This document shows positions 1 through 9,272 of a stretch of 64,000 bases of DNA, in pieces. The notes beneath the pieces were generated by a model. It ran no database searches and was not told the DNA's origin. It saw only the letters and a list, made by a program, of their open reading frames with translations. Source of the DNA: Sacculina carcini (Eukaryota; Arthropoda; Thecostraca; Sacculinidae); assembly GCA_916048095.2 (NCBI GenBank), contig OU696571.1:8361001-8425000 (forward strand), given 5' to 3'. Within the stretch, counting starts at the first letter, position 1, and every line of letters begins with the position of its first letter. Made by a program: the position numbers and the translations under genes.

Positions 1-347
1 GTTTCGAGGCCGGCTTCGACCGCCGATTGCGACATCTGCTGCAGTTGTGTCGAGCCTCTCCGCCGAAGGACGCCACACGACCCGTGATGGTGGCTGGCGA
101 CCCAGAGGCCAGCAATGAGCGGCGCGTGGAGCGGTGCGGAGGCGTGGAGTATCACAGTAGCCAATTGCAGCTCTGTAGCGAGTTGGCGGCCGAAATGAAC
201 GTTGCGCCACTGCAGACGATGGCGGTGTGTGATTGACAGTTGAGGTCACCTAGGTTCATGGCGATTGCCAGTAAAATCGCGTGTATTCATTGAACTAGAA
301 GTAACGGGCGGTGGGTTTCGTAATATGTGCAATCGCAAACTGTCTTC
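1..347. other. Unassigned segment, GC-rich at the left edge
   Basis: The first 240 bases are GC-rich compared with what follows and are open for about 69 codons on the plus strand (27-236). The predicted peptide has no motif I recognise, and GC-rich DNA gives chance open frames. It could be the end of a gene or of a repeat lying to the left. Nothing else is supported here. Confidence 0.3.
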
Positions 348-417
348 ATACGAGTTATATCATGTACAAATCAATACGAGTTATATCATGATACCGAACA
401 ATACGAGTTATATCATG
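348..417. repeat. Three copies of a 17-bp direct repeat
   Basis: The 17-mer ATACGAGTTATATCATG occurs identically at 348-364, 374-390 and 401-417, a period of 26-27 bp with differing spacers. It is a short tandem array next to AT-rich DNA. No function is evident. Confidence 0.85.
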
Positions 418-1377
418 TACAAGTCAATGCGCTGTGCATTTTAGTGATTTTTATACCCTATGGTTTTATATTTTAAGGATTTACCTCATTTTATTTGTAT
501 GGGTGTATGCATTTGTCGGAAAAGATGGCTAATAAAAATAACTATATATTTGCTAACAATGACCAACAATCTCAATCTTAATCAACACCGAAAAAACTCC
601 TAACACCACCGCATTATCTTCAGCCGCTTCTCTCTGCTCAAACTGAAGACCAATTAATTATATAAACATTGACTAATATACTTCACATCGATATACACAC
701 ATTGACATATTAATTATATAGCATCAATATATTACAGACATGCGCGCGTGGGGCAGTGATGCCCAGACGTCACGCCACAACCGCACCACTAACACGACTC
801 CCCGCTCACAACGTGACACACGGGAGCACACACACACACGCACAGGCCTCACATCCACCGCCACAACCAATCAGCGGCGAGCCGGTCAATCGCTCGCCGC
901 CGCGGGCATGCATGTTCAACAAACGCATACACACACACCGAAACAACTACACACACTCTCGCACGCCATACACAATTAAACCATACACGATCACACAGAC
1001 ACAATAAGACGTTGACACATTCAGACACAATCCCTCACACACGCACTCTCTCATTGCACACGATCACACCACAATCAATTAATATATAACAATCATACTA
1101 TAAAGAGATTATTCAATCAGGAGACAACCGCGGTGCACATATACAAATACATTCATAGCAGTCCACTACGGTACTTAGCAGCTCACTTCTACGGTACTTA
1201 GCGAGCCAGCGACTGGCCCGAACCTCAGCACAATTATTGGTTAAGAAAATCATGATATATACCAATTAATGTTCGAGTTTCTCCGTGAATCCGGCCTGGA
1301 CAGTAGGGCTGGGCAGGAACAGGTTCTGACTATTCTGATACGTGGGTATTGGAACCGGGTCCGAGACTCGGAACCGG
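418..1377. other. Non-coding stretch, AT-rich then CA-rich
   Basis: From about 420 to 720 the sequence is AT-rich with no supported gene. From about 800 to 1080 it is CA/ACAC-rich low-complexity sequence. Open frames there read mostly Thr, His and Arg and are explained by the simple sequence. A 13-mer TACGGTACTTAGC occurs twice between 1165 and 1205. Confidence 0.6.
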
Positions 1378-1586
1378 GTCCACACGGATCCGAGTCCACA
1401 CGGTTCCGATTCTCGGATCCGAGTCCACACGGTTTTGATTCTCGGATCCGCGTCCACACGGTTCCGATTCTCGGACCCGGGTCCACACGGATCCCAGTCC
1501 ACACGGTTCCGATTCTTGGACCCGGGTCCACACGGATCCCAGTCCACACGGTTCCGATTATCGGACCCGGGTCCACACGGATCTTA
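1378..1586. repeat. Minisatellite of alternating 29-bp and 16-bp units
   Basis: Nine units each begin GTCCACACGG. Long units (29 bp) continue with TTCCGATTCTCGGACCCGG or a variant; short units (16 bp) continue with ATCCCA or a variant. In the distal part they alternate long-short, giving a 45-bp higher-order period. The array is rich in CGG/CCG and short palindromes and is open on both strands, which accounts for the overlapping reading frames. Just downstream, 1647-1654 and 1670-1677 (GGATGGGC and its complement) can form a small hairpin. Confidence 0.85.
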
Positions 1587-1732
1587 GTATCAGGACTGAC
1601 AGGAAAAGGTATGCGCATTGCGCACACACTACATTAACGGTGCGACGGATGGGCTATCTGATAGCCAACGCCCATCCAGCATGTTCCAATTTGCAAACGT
1701 GTTTTCATTTTTCTATTTGTGCCTACTCGTGC

Positions 1733-2099
1733 TGTAGAAATGCAGCTAATAGTGAGCGAACTGTGCGTAGAGCAGTGTGACCTACGCAAGGTCACCGGCC
1801 AGCGTTAGGCACGCATTAATGCGCGTGTGTCTGCACACACTTCTATGTGATCATTCAGTGTTTGACAGGCGCGCTGATCGCATGTGCCTATTTCGCCCGG
1901 TAAGTGGCATTACCCGCTAAACCCATTGTGTACTGAGATTGCGTACTCGTATTTCCCAATGCGTGTGTACTGTGTCCCAGCGGGAGTATTTGCGGGCTAT
2001 TAGAAGTGTTTTGTTGATATGTATATGATTGTTTTGTTTGCAGATTAAATCATTCGTGAACTTTAATATACGTGTATGTTCCCAATGTCTGTCTGAACA
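1733..2099 (+). repeat. Gypsy-1 5' LTR
   Basis: 367 bp, TGTAG...GAACA. A TATA-like stretch (TATGTATATG, about 2016-2025) lies roughly 25 bp before a CAGATTAAATCA segment at 2041-2052, a plausible transcription start; this would give R-U5 of about 58 bp. Promoter placement is inferred from spacing only. Confidence 0.93.
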
Positions 2100-2109
2100 T
2101 GATTTAATC
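2100..2109 (+). promoter_or_regulatory. Putative primer-binding site, self-complementary to the LTR
   Basis: The ten bases directly after the 5' LTR, TGATTTAATC, are the exact reverse complement of GATTAAATCA at 2043-2052 inside the LTR. No conventional tRNA-type site (TGG...) is seen at this junction. Position +1 relative to the LTR is where a primer site must lie, and the partner segment sits where the transcript should begin. This matches the Tf1/sushi self-priming layout, in which the 5' end of the RNA folds back as primer. It is a sequence inference, not a demonstrated mechanism. Confidence 0.6.
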
Positions 2110-2147
2110 GGGATCTCTATCAAACATTTTGTAAATAATATCGCCGA

Positions 2148-5100
2148 GTGAATATGCCGGTGACACTGAAGTGCGAGGCCGCCGGTTGCGGTGAAATCAA
2201 GCGAGGCGATGACATGGCAACGTGCATTGCTCTAATGCAGCTTCATCAGCGAAATCTGCACGAACACTCGCAGCGTCAGCCACCGCCCAAAATATGTCGC
2301 CCATCGATGGAACAAGGCGTCGGTGAGGACGACTGGGCCGCTTTCAAACGACGCTGGAGCATGTTCCGTGACTGCACCGAGCTGACACCCAGCCAGATGA
2401 ATGCACAACTGTTGGCGTGCTGCTCACCTGAACTGGAAGCGGCCCTCTTCAGAGATGACCCGGACATTGCCTCCCGAAGCGAAGATGAGATACTCGCCGC
2501 AATACATCGCCTGGCGGTCATTCACGTCGCTCTGAGTGTGCGTCGGACGTCGCTGCTCAAGTGCGTGCAGGATCCAGCGGAGCCAGTGAGGCAGTACGTA
2601 GCCCGCCTACGCGGACTCGCAAACGTATGTCAGTGGACAAAGATAGCTCCCTGCAGCGTAGCAACCTGCACGGGCCGCGCCATCTGTAACTACAGCGACG
2701 AAATCGTTAAGCTCGTGCTCATTAGTGGACTCGCAGACGACGAGATACGGAAGGAAGTCCTGGGGACGCCGTCGATAGATGACCAGAATCTCAATGAAGT
2801 AACAGCACTCATCGACGGCAAAGAGACCGCCGCACGGGCAATGACGGCAGCGTCATCCAGCATAGCAGCCAGCAGCTACCGAAAACAATCGCGGCCGACT
2901 AATGTGCATAAGAACGCGTCGCAAACCCTTTCGAAGGAAGACAATACGGCGCAGGTATTCCAGTGCGCGTGTGGAACCACAACTCCACGGTTTGGCAAAA
3001 TTCGCGGCAAGCTCAAAGAGTTTGAAACGTGCATCAACTGCTGGCGCAGAAAACGTGACCAGCAGAAGAAGTCGAATATTCGGGCCAGTGCTGTGGAGGA
3101 AACTTTCTGTGTGAACTCCGCCAGTCTTGAGTCAGGATCGTCAGAAGCGTCAAGTCTCTGGGACAGCTTGTTCGAAACCGCAGGGGCTGTCAACACCAAC
3201 ATTCACACATCGGATGTCAACATGGCACACCCAACACTCACAGTCGAGGTCACCGTGGACCAGGCTGCGTACTCTCGCATGAAGCTCCCGAGACCACCGA
3301 GCCGCCCGACTAGAGTGACAGTCGTAGCAGACTCCGGAGCCCAGACATGTCTCATGGGCAGCTCATTCTTGAAGCGACTTGGTGTCAATGAGCGGCATCT
3401 CCACGTCAACAATCGACGAATACTGGCGGCAAATAACAAGGAAATACCGGTTGTGGGAGTATTGTGTCTCAAGTTTTCGGGACTAAACAAACAGCGAGAG
3501 CAAATCCGTGCAACAGCCGAAGTGTTCGTCACACCAACAACGAACAAGTTCTACCTAAGTCGATCAGTACTGACACAACTAGGTATCATCGGTCCGGACT
3601 TCCCGACAATTGGCGCAGCGGATCACAGATTGGCCGCTCTCAGCGCAGCGAGCTGCAGCGGTGAACCTCCGGTAGCAGAATGTGGATGCCCAAAGCGAAG
3701 TGAGCCGCCAGCCAGGCCCAAGCAGCTTCCAATTGCACCAACAATGAAGAATGCCGCCACAATGAAAAGTTGGTTACTCAAGCGATACGGGGTATCGACA
3801 TTCAACGTGTGCCCACATCAACCGCTGCCAACTATGACAGGTCCTCCTATGGAGATCAGGGTGCAGCCAGACGCCCGACCAGTGGTGACACACCGACCGC
3901 CGCATGTGCCCGTACACTGGCGGCAGACCGTGTCCGAGCAGTTGCATCAGGATGAGAGACTAGGCGTGATAGAGAGCGTTCCACCAAACACGCCCACTAC
4001 ATGGCTGCACAACATGGTAATTACTCCAAAGGCAGACGGGACACCAAGGCGCACCGTTGACCTGCAACAGCTAAACCGTTATTGCGACCGAGAAACGCAT
4101 CACACAGTCCCACCAGCGAAGCAAGCCAGAGCTGTGCCACCAAACACAGTAAAAACCGTTACAGACGCGTGGAACGGATACCACGCCATCCCGATTCGCC
4201 AAGAAGACCGTCACAAGACAACTTTCATAACGGAGGAAGGCCGTTTCAGATACTGCCGAGCACCCATGGGATTTATCGCGTCTCAGGATGCGTATACGCA
4301 ACGGTACGACGCTATCATCGCGGACATTCCGCGGAAAACTAAGTGCGTCGACGACACATTGTTGTGGGACAGTGATCTGGAGGAGCACTGGTGGCGAGTG
4401 ATAGAGTACTTAGAGTGGCTGGGTGGCAACGGCATCATTCTGAATCCGGCAAAGTTCCAATTTTCCTCACTCGAGGTCGATTTTGCGGGGTTTAGAATTA
4501 CTAACAACGCGCTGCGACCACTGCAAAAATATTTCGATGCCATTGCGAATTTCCCACGGCCGCGCAATATCACCGACATCCGAGCGTGGTTCGGCCTGGT
4601 GAATCAGGTCTCGCATTACGGACGAACAACGAACATGATGGAGCCGTTTAAACCGCTGCTGAGTCCCAAATGCGCGTTCAAATGGGATGCAACGCTCGAC
4701 GAGGCATTCGAACGCTCCAAAGCGGCCATAGTCAAAGAAATTCGTCACGGCGTCGAGATATTTGAACCAGGTCGACCAACATGCCTCCACACAGACTGGT
4801 CAAAATCTGGGATCGGCTACTGGTTGAGACAGAAACATTGTAAATGCAGCACAATCTCGCCAGACTGCTGCACAAGTGGATGGCGCGTAACTCTGGCAGG
4901 ATCCAGGTTTCTCAGAGCCGCCGAGCGGCGCTACGCCCCCATCGAAGGCGAAGCGCTCGCAATCATGTGGGCACTGGAAGACACCAAGTTTTTTACTCTG
5001 GGATGCAGCAACCTCACCGTCGTTACGGACCATAAGCCTCTGGTGAAGATTCTGGGCGACCAAGCCATGAGCGCGATCACAAACCCTAGACTGTTCCGCA

Positions 5101-6890
5101 TTAAACAGCGCACTATGATGTGGGGTTACAAGATTGTTCACGTGCCTGGCAAATCCGCTCTTGCCGCGGACGCCACATCGAGACATCCTACGGGCATCGC
5201 AGACGACGCGGATGATTACAGGCCAGATAATCTAGCAACGATTCGAACATCAGACGGCCTCTCCGATGATCTGGAAGTCAACGTCGTAGGGGCAGCCAGG
5301 TCAACCGTCCTAAACGCGGGAGCAGTAACCTGGGAGAGAGTGAGAGAGATGACTGTCAAAGACTCCACACTCCAAGATCTCATTAGAATGATCGAGAATG
5401 GATTCCCCACCTCACGCGACCGAATCTCGAAAGTCCTACAGCCATACTGGCAGTACAGAGACCGCCTGTGCACCATAGACGGTGTGCCCATGCTGGAGGA
5501 CAGAATAATTGTGCCGAAGTCTTTGCGTGGAGAGGTGCTCCGCAGCTTGCACGCAGCTCACCAAGGTACGGGCAAGATGATGGCTCGTGCGGCAAATACG
5601 ATGTTTTGGCCCGGAATCACGGCAGACATTAACAACCAACGAGATGAATGCATAGAATGTTGGCGAATGACGCCTTCTCAAGCGCAGATGCCCCCAACTG
5701 AGCCAAGCGTTCCGACCAGGCCTTTTCAGTCCGTGGCAGCTGATTATTTCAGCACACGATGCAAGGACTACCTCGTCATAGTAGACCGCTTCAGCGGGTG
5801 GCCCCATATATCTGCGGCTCGGTCAGTGTCGCAGGGACTGATAAACACCCTGCTGGCGTACTTTGCCACATTTGGCATCGCCGAAGAACTGAGTACGGAC
5901 GGTGGGCCAGAGTTTTCAGCCAAAGCAACGGAATCTTTCCTTGAACGCTGGGGAGTGAGACATCGACGATCGTCGGCTTACCACCCACAGTCCAATGGTC
6001 GTGCAGAAGTGGCTGTAAAGTCGATGAAGCGGCTACTCTCATCGCACTTGGACTGTAACGGCCGGGCAGACGACGAGGCCATCACAGCTGGATTGCTTCA
6101 GTATCGGAACACGCCAGACGCGGACACGGGAATGTCCCCCTCACAGGTAATATTCGGAAAAAATCTACGTGACCTCTTGCCAGTCGCACCTCGATCACAG
6201 GTTTTTACAGAGCAATCAGTGCATCCGGTGTGGCGAGATGTATGGCAGCAGCGCGAGGCGGCACTTCGGCGGCGATTCATAGCACAGGTGGACGACCTGC
6301 AACCGACCACCCGCTGCCTGCCGCCGTTGGCACCCGGCAGCCGCGTGTTGCTACAAAACCAAGCAGGTACGCACAGCAAGAGGTGGGACCGGACTGGAGT
6401 GATCGTGGAATCTAGGCCACACGACCAATACCTTATCAAAGTTGATGGATCAGGCCGTCTGACGCGACGCAACCGCCAATTCATTCGGCAGTTCCGGGTT
6501 CTACCATCTCCAGCCACAGCAGCGCCCTCTTCGTACACAACAGCACCACCTGAGCCGGTTGTCACACATCAGCATGCTCATTCATCAGATGAAGACACCA
6601 GGAATCACGCATTATCAGGAGATGGCGATATATCGACACAGAGTCAGACGGGGGAAGCGACAACACAAGCTGCTCAATTAGAGACAGATGGCCTGGAGCC
6701 ACCAGCAGTGGCAGCTCATCCCGGTGAGACTCCGGTCACACCAGATGCACCACCAAGGTCACAGCCGCTGTCACTACCAGGGTCGCAAGCTCCGTCGCCA
6801 CCAGCGTCACAGCCGACACCACCACGACGACAGCGACCACAACGGGACCGACGACCCCCAGCTCGTCTGAAGGATTATGTCCTATGGTAA
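2148..6890 (+). CDS. Gypsy-1 Gag-Pol polyprotein (1580 aa)
   Basis: This single frame encodes the structural and replicative proteins of the retrotransposon. The N-terminus has a C-x4-C...C...H zinc-finger-like patch before a Gag-like region. An aspartic protease has its DSG at residues 395-397. Reverse transcriptase carries CVDD at 733-736 where most Gypsy enzymes have Y-x-DD. RNase H begins near the LHTDWS motif with D883. Integrase has an HHCC zinc-binding region and a catalytic triad D1199, D1251, E1287 (D-D35E spacing), followed by a GPY/F-like module and a Pro/Gln/Ser-rich tail. No zinc knuckle of the CCHC type and no chromodomain are obvious. The ATG at 2148 lies 48 bp inside the LTR and opens the frame; a second Met follows two codons later. 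No stop or frameshift interrupts it. Confidence 0.95.
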   Translation: MNMPVTLKCEAAGCGEIKRGDDMATCIALMQLHQRNLHEHSQRQPPPKICRPSMEQGVGEDDWAAFKRRWSMFRDCTELTPSQMNAQLLACCSPELEAALFRDDPDIASRSEDEILAAIHRLAVIHVALSVRRTSLLKCVQDPAEPVRQYVARLRGLANVCQWTKIAPCSVATCTGRAICNYSDEIVKLVLISGLADDEIRKEVLGTPSIDDQNLNEVTALIDGKETAARAMTAASSSIAASSYRKQSRPTNVHKNASQTLSKEDNTAQVFQCACGTTTPRFGKIRGKLKEFETCINCWRRKRDQQKKSNIRASAVEETFCVNSASLESGSSEASSLWDSLFETAGAVNTNIHTSDVNMAHPTLTVEVTVDQAAYSRMKLPRPPSRPTRVTVVADSGAQTCLMGSSFLKRLGVNERHLHVNNRRILAANNKEIPVVGVLCLKFSGLNKQREQIRATAEVFVTPTTNKFYLSRSVLTQLGIIGPDFPTIGAADHRLAALSAASCSGEPPVAECGCPKRSEPPARPKQLPIAPTMKNAATMKSWLLKRYGVSTFNVCPHQPLPTMTGPPMEIRVQPDARPVVTHRPPHVPVHWRQTVSEQLHQDERLGVIESVPPNTPTTWLHNMVITPKADGTPRRTVDLQQLNRYCDRETHHTVPPAKQARAVPPNTVKTVTDAWNGYHAIPIRQEDRHKTTFITEEGRFRYCRAPMGFIASQDAYTQRYDAIIADIPRKTKCVDDTLLWDSDLEEHWWRVIEYLEWLGGNGIILNPAKFQFSSLEVDFAGFRITNNALRPLQKYFDAIANFPRPRNITDIRAWFGLVNQVSHYGRTTNMMEPFKPLLSPKCAFKWDATLDEAFERSKAAIVKEIRHGVEIFEPGRPTCLHTDWSKSGIGYWLRQKHCKCSTISPDCCTSGWRVTLAGSRFLRAAERRYAPIEGEALAIMWALEDTKFFTLGCSNLTVVTDHKPLVKILGDQAMSAITNPRLFRIKQRTMMWGYKIVHVPGKSALAADATSRHPTGIADDADDYRPDNLATIRTSDGLSDDLEVNVVGAARSTVLNAGAVTWERVREMTVKDSTLQDLIRMIENGFPTSRDRISKVLQPYWQYRDRLCTIDGVPMLEDRIIVPKSLRGEVLRSLHAAHQGTGKMMARAANTMFWPGITADINNQRDECIECWRMTPSQAQMPPTEPSVPTRPFQSVAADYFSTRCKDYLVIVDRFSGWPHISAARSVSQGLINTLLAYFATFGIAEELSTDGGPEFSAKATESFLERWGVRHRRSSAYHPQSNGRAEVAVKSMKRLLSSHLDCNGRADDEAITAGLLQYRNTPDADTGMSPSQVIFGKNLRDLLPVAPRSQVFTEQSVHPVWRDVWQQREAALRRRFIAQVDDLQPTTRCLPPLAPGSRVLLQNQAGTHSKRWDRTGVIVESRPHDQYLIKVDGSGRLTRRNRQFIRQFRVLPSPATAAPSSYTTAPPEPVVTHQHAHSSDEDTRNHALSGDGDISTQSQTGEATTQAAQLETDGLEPPAVAAHPGETPVTPDAPPRSQPLSLPGSQAPSPPASQPTPPRRQRPQRDRRPPARLKDYVLW

Positions 6891-6907
6891 GTTTTTCGCC
6901 GGCGAAA

Positions 6908-6920
6908 AACTTGGGGGGGA
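6908..6920 (+). promoter_or_regulatory. Gypsy-1 polypurine tract
   Basis: AACTTGGGGGGGA ends exactly at the 3' LTR start and is the expected primer for plus-strand DNA synthesis. It begins 18 bp after the Gag-Pol stop codon. Confidence 0.8.
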
Positions 6921-7287
6921 TGTAGAAATGCAGCTAATAGTGAGCGAACTGTGCGTAGAGCAGTGTGACCTACGCAAGGTCACCGGCCAGCGTTAGGCAC
7001 GCATTAATGCGCGTGTGTCTGCACACACTTCTATGTGATCATTCAGTGTTTGACAGGCGCGCTGATCGCATGTGCCTATTTCGCCCGGTAAGTGGCATTA
7101 CCCGCTAAACCCATTGTGTACTGAGATTGCGTACTCGTATTTCCCAATGCGTGTGTACTGTGTCCCAGCGGGAGTATTTGCGGGCTATTAGAAGTGTTTT
7201 GTTGATATGTATATGATTGTTTTGTTTGCAGATTAAATCATTCGTGAACTTTAATATACGTGTATGTTCCGAATGTCTGTCTGAACA
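6921..7287 (+). repeat. Gypsy-1 3' LTR
   Basis: 367 bp, identical to the 5' LTR except for G at 7271 (C at 2083). It is followed by the second copy of the target duplication CGTGC. Confidence 0.93.
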
Positions 7288-7292
7288 CGTGC

Positions 7293-7794
7293 CTACTACC
7301 TGTTTGTCCCTGCTCGCTGTGATGTTCCTGTCGGTTGTGTCTTTTTCGCGTATGTCTATAAATATGTGCGCTATATTAAATATATGTTGTTGTTGTTGTT
7401 GTTGTCGGTTTTAGAATTAATGCTAGTATGAAATTGCGGTGAATGCAGTTTTTTCACGTGTATTTAAAAAATGCTTATTATATTGTCTTTTTTCTGTCTT
7501 TTGATGAAGACCGAAATGAATTCTGGGTCAGCACCAACGGGTCTTGATGTTGGACATAATCCAGTGGTCCTGCCAGTGCCTACGCTCAAATCAAACGAAC
7601 GGATCGCGGAGTGGAAGCCGTTGTTTGTTCATCGTACATGCATTCGACACATGGACTGCATCCATGCTGAAACCGAATATCAATGTTCAATTGTTATGAA
7701 TTGACTATCAATTTATGAGGTGAATATTAAACGAGTACTATTAAATTGTTATACTATTCAATACCAACAAGCACTCAACAAGCCCATATACTCG
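7293..7794. other. Non-coding stretch with a (TTG)n tract
   Basis: A (TGT)n/(TTG)n microsatellite spans 7385-7405. Similar tracts are the tails of LINE-1 and LINE-2 elsewhere in this window, so this may be the tail of a lost LINE on the minus strand. A 77-codon open frame at 7471-7704 has no recognisable motif. No gene is supported. Confidence 0.5.
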
Positions 7795-7805
7795 CATCCG
7801 TCCAG

Positions 7806-8889
7806 TTGTTGTTGGCGTTCCTCAGGTTGTCTGGCCGAGCAGCCTCGAGCTCCTGAGGAAAGACACGGCGCCGACCGGGTTGTTCCACAGGTCCCTAATG
7901 GATTAAATTTTGTGTTGGCGTCTGAGTTGTGTGTGTGCTGTGCAGTGTTACATGATGTGTGATGGCGTGTGGTGCTGAATTGCAATATGGACAGGTGTCA
8001 TCGATTGAGTCATTCAACTTTTACTTATATGACAGAAGAGCAGGGTGATGACAGCATCTCAAACTGGCCAGATGCACCTCGTTTTCGCGTGTGTGTTTTC
8101 TGATTTGTGTATATCCGGTGGGTGTCTTTGTAGGAGTGTATTGTGTTGTATCGAGTGTATAGCTTTCCGTGCGATCTCTGTGTGTATGTGTTTCTTGATT
8201 GATGTGCGTGGGGGAGTTGGTGGAAGTGATGTGAAATTTTGTCTATGGTAAAGTGTGCTTGGTGTTGTTTTTATGCTTCTGTTCGTGTTGTCTTGTGTTG
8301 TGAGGTGATGTAGTGCATGTGCTGTGTTGGTGACTGCTTCTGCGAGTCTTTGTGTGTCTATCATGTCTAGGTGGTGTTTCAGTTTCAGGATTTTTGTTTC
8401 GTGATGGAGGTGGTCTACTGGTGTGGTGGCTGTGCATCCTGTGATGGTTCTGAGTGCGGTGTTTTGAAGTGTGTTTGTGTGGCGAGTTGCGAGATTGCTA
8501 GCCCATGCGGGGCTAGCATATTCTATCGCGGGTCTGATGTATTGTCTGTATATAGTGGTTGTGGTATCTTTGTTGTGTCCGAAAGTTATGTGAGAGTGCT
8601 TTCAGTGTGTTGAGGCGTGGGGTGACTTTGGTTTTGACGTTGGTGATGTGCTGTTTGAATGAGAGGTGCGTGTCATATGTGACACCTATTAATTTTGGTG
8701 TGTGCGTGTGTGGGATGATCGTGTTATCGATAGTGATTTGTGGTGTGTAGTTTTGTTCGGATGTACAGTTGGTAATGAGTGTGGCTGTGGATTTGGCAGA
8801 TGCAATGTTGTTTGTTTGTGGTGAACAAGTTTTGTAGTGTGTTGATATAAGGTTGTAGTGTGTGCACTGCTGTGTCAGCGTGTCTGTGT
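7806..8889 (-). mobile_element. LINE-1a: 5'-truncated copy of the LINE-1 family
   Basis: This segment is homologous throughout to the 3' quarter of LINE-1b (18648-19760). It runs from an (AAC)n-type tail at 7806 to an abrupt 5' truncation at 8889. An 11-bp target duplication, CATCCGTCCAG, flanks it at 7795-7805 and 8890-8900; adjoining TTGTT may extend it. It encodes only part of the RT C-terminus and the terminal Cys/His region and has frameshifts. At the position where LINE-1b has a premature TGA, this copy has TGC (Cys), which shows the stop in LINE-1b to be derived. Truncated copies of this kind are typical of target-primed reverse transcription. Confidence 0.88.
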
Positions 8890-8900
8890 CATCCGTCCAG

Positions 8901-9272
8901 TTGTTTCATTTGGCGTTTCGGGGTGACGGCAGGGTTGACAGGTGTCTCAAGCAATATAAGGCCAAACCGCCGACGAAAAATGCCAAGAAAGACCAACCTC
9001 GAATCACAGCAAGGTGTTGTATTTGAATAAAGAAATAGTATAACTTTTCTAGTTCTCATCTTAATTCCGAAAAAAATAGTACCTGGTGAGCGGCGACTTC
9101 AACTTTTAAGGAGCCAACACTAAGTGGGAACGTTTAAGAGGAAAGGAAAGGGTAATTACGAAAATGGAAAGGAAAGTATAAGGATTTATGAAGGAACCGA
9201 TCAGAAAATACAAATTCCAGACTCCAAAACAAACAATCCAAAACAGACTGCACCAGCCAAGTTACCAATTCA
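8901..9272. other. Non-coding stretch between LINE-1a and LINE-2
   Basis: A-rich, mildly repetitive sequence with no open frame of note and no recognisable motif. It separates the LINE-1a target duplication from the tail of LINE-2. Confidence 0.5.

Larger units (their letters stand above)
1733..7287 (+). mobile_element. Gypsy-1: complete Ty3/Gypsy LTR retrotransposon
   Basis: A 5555-bp element with 367-bp direct LTRs (1733-2099 and 6921-7287) that start TG, end CA and differ at one base (2083 versus 7271). It is flanked by a 5-bp target duplication, CGTGC, at 1728-1732 and 7288-7292. It contains one uninterrupted Gag-Pol frame, a G-rich polypurine tract beside the 3' LTR, and a primer site that looks self-derived rather than tRNA-like. 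Intact coding and near-identical LTRs indicate recent insertion and potential autonomy. The single fused frame and apparent self-priming recall the Tf1/sushi style of Ty3/Gypsy elements; that comparison is inference. Confidence 0.95.

Noticed and set aside
27-236. 69-codon frame at the left edge as a host exon
   Set aside because: No homology pattern, splice context or start context could be seen; GC-rich DNA makes such frames common.
1900-2043. GTAAGT near 1900 and TTTTGTTTGCAG ending at 2043 inside the Gypsy-1 LTR could bound an intron
   Set aside because: The same CAG falls at the inferred transcript start, and the TATA-like spacing explains the region better; splice signals this short arise by chance.
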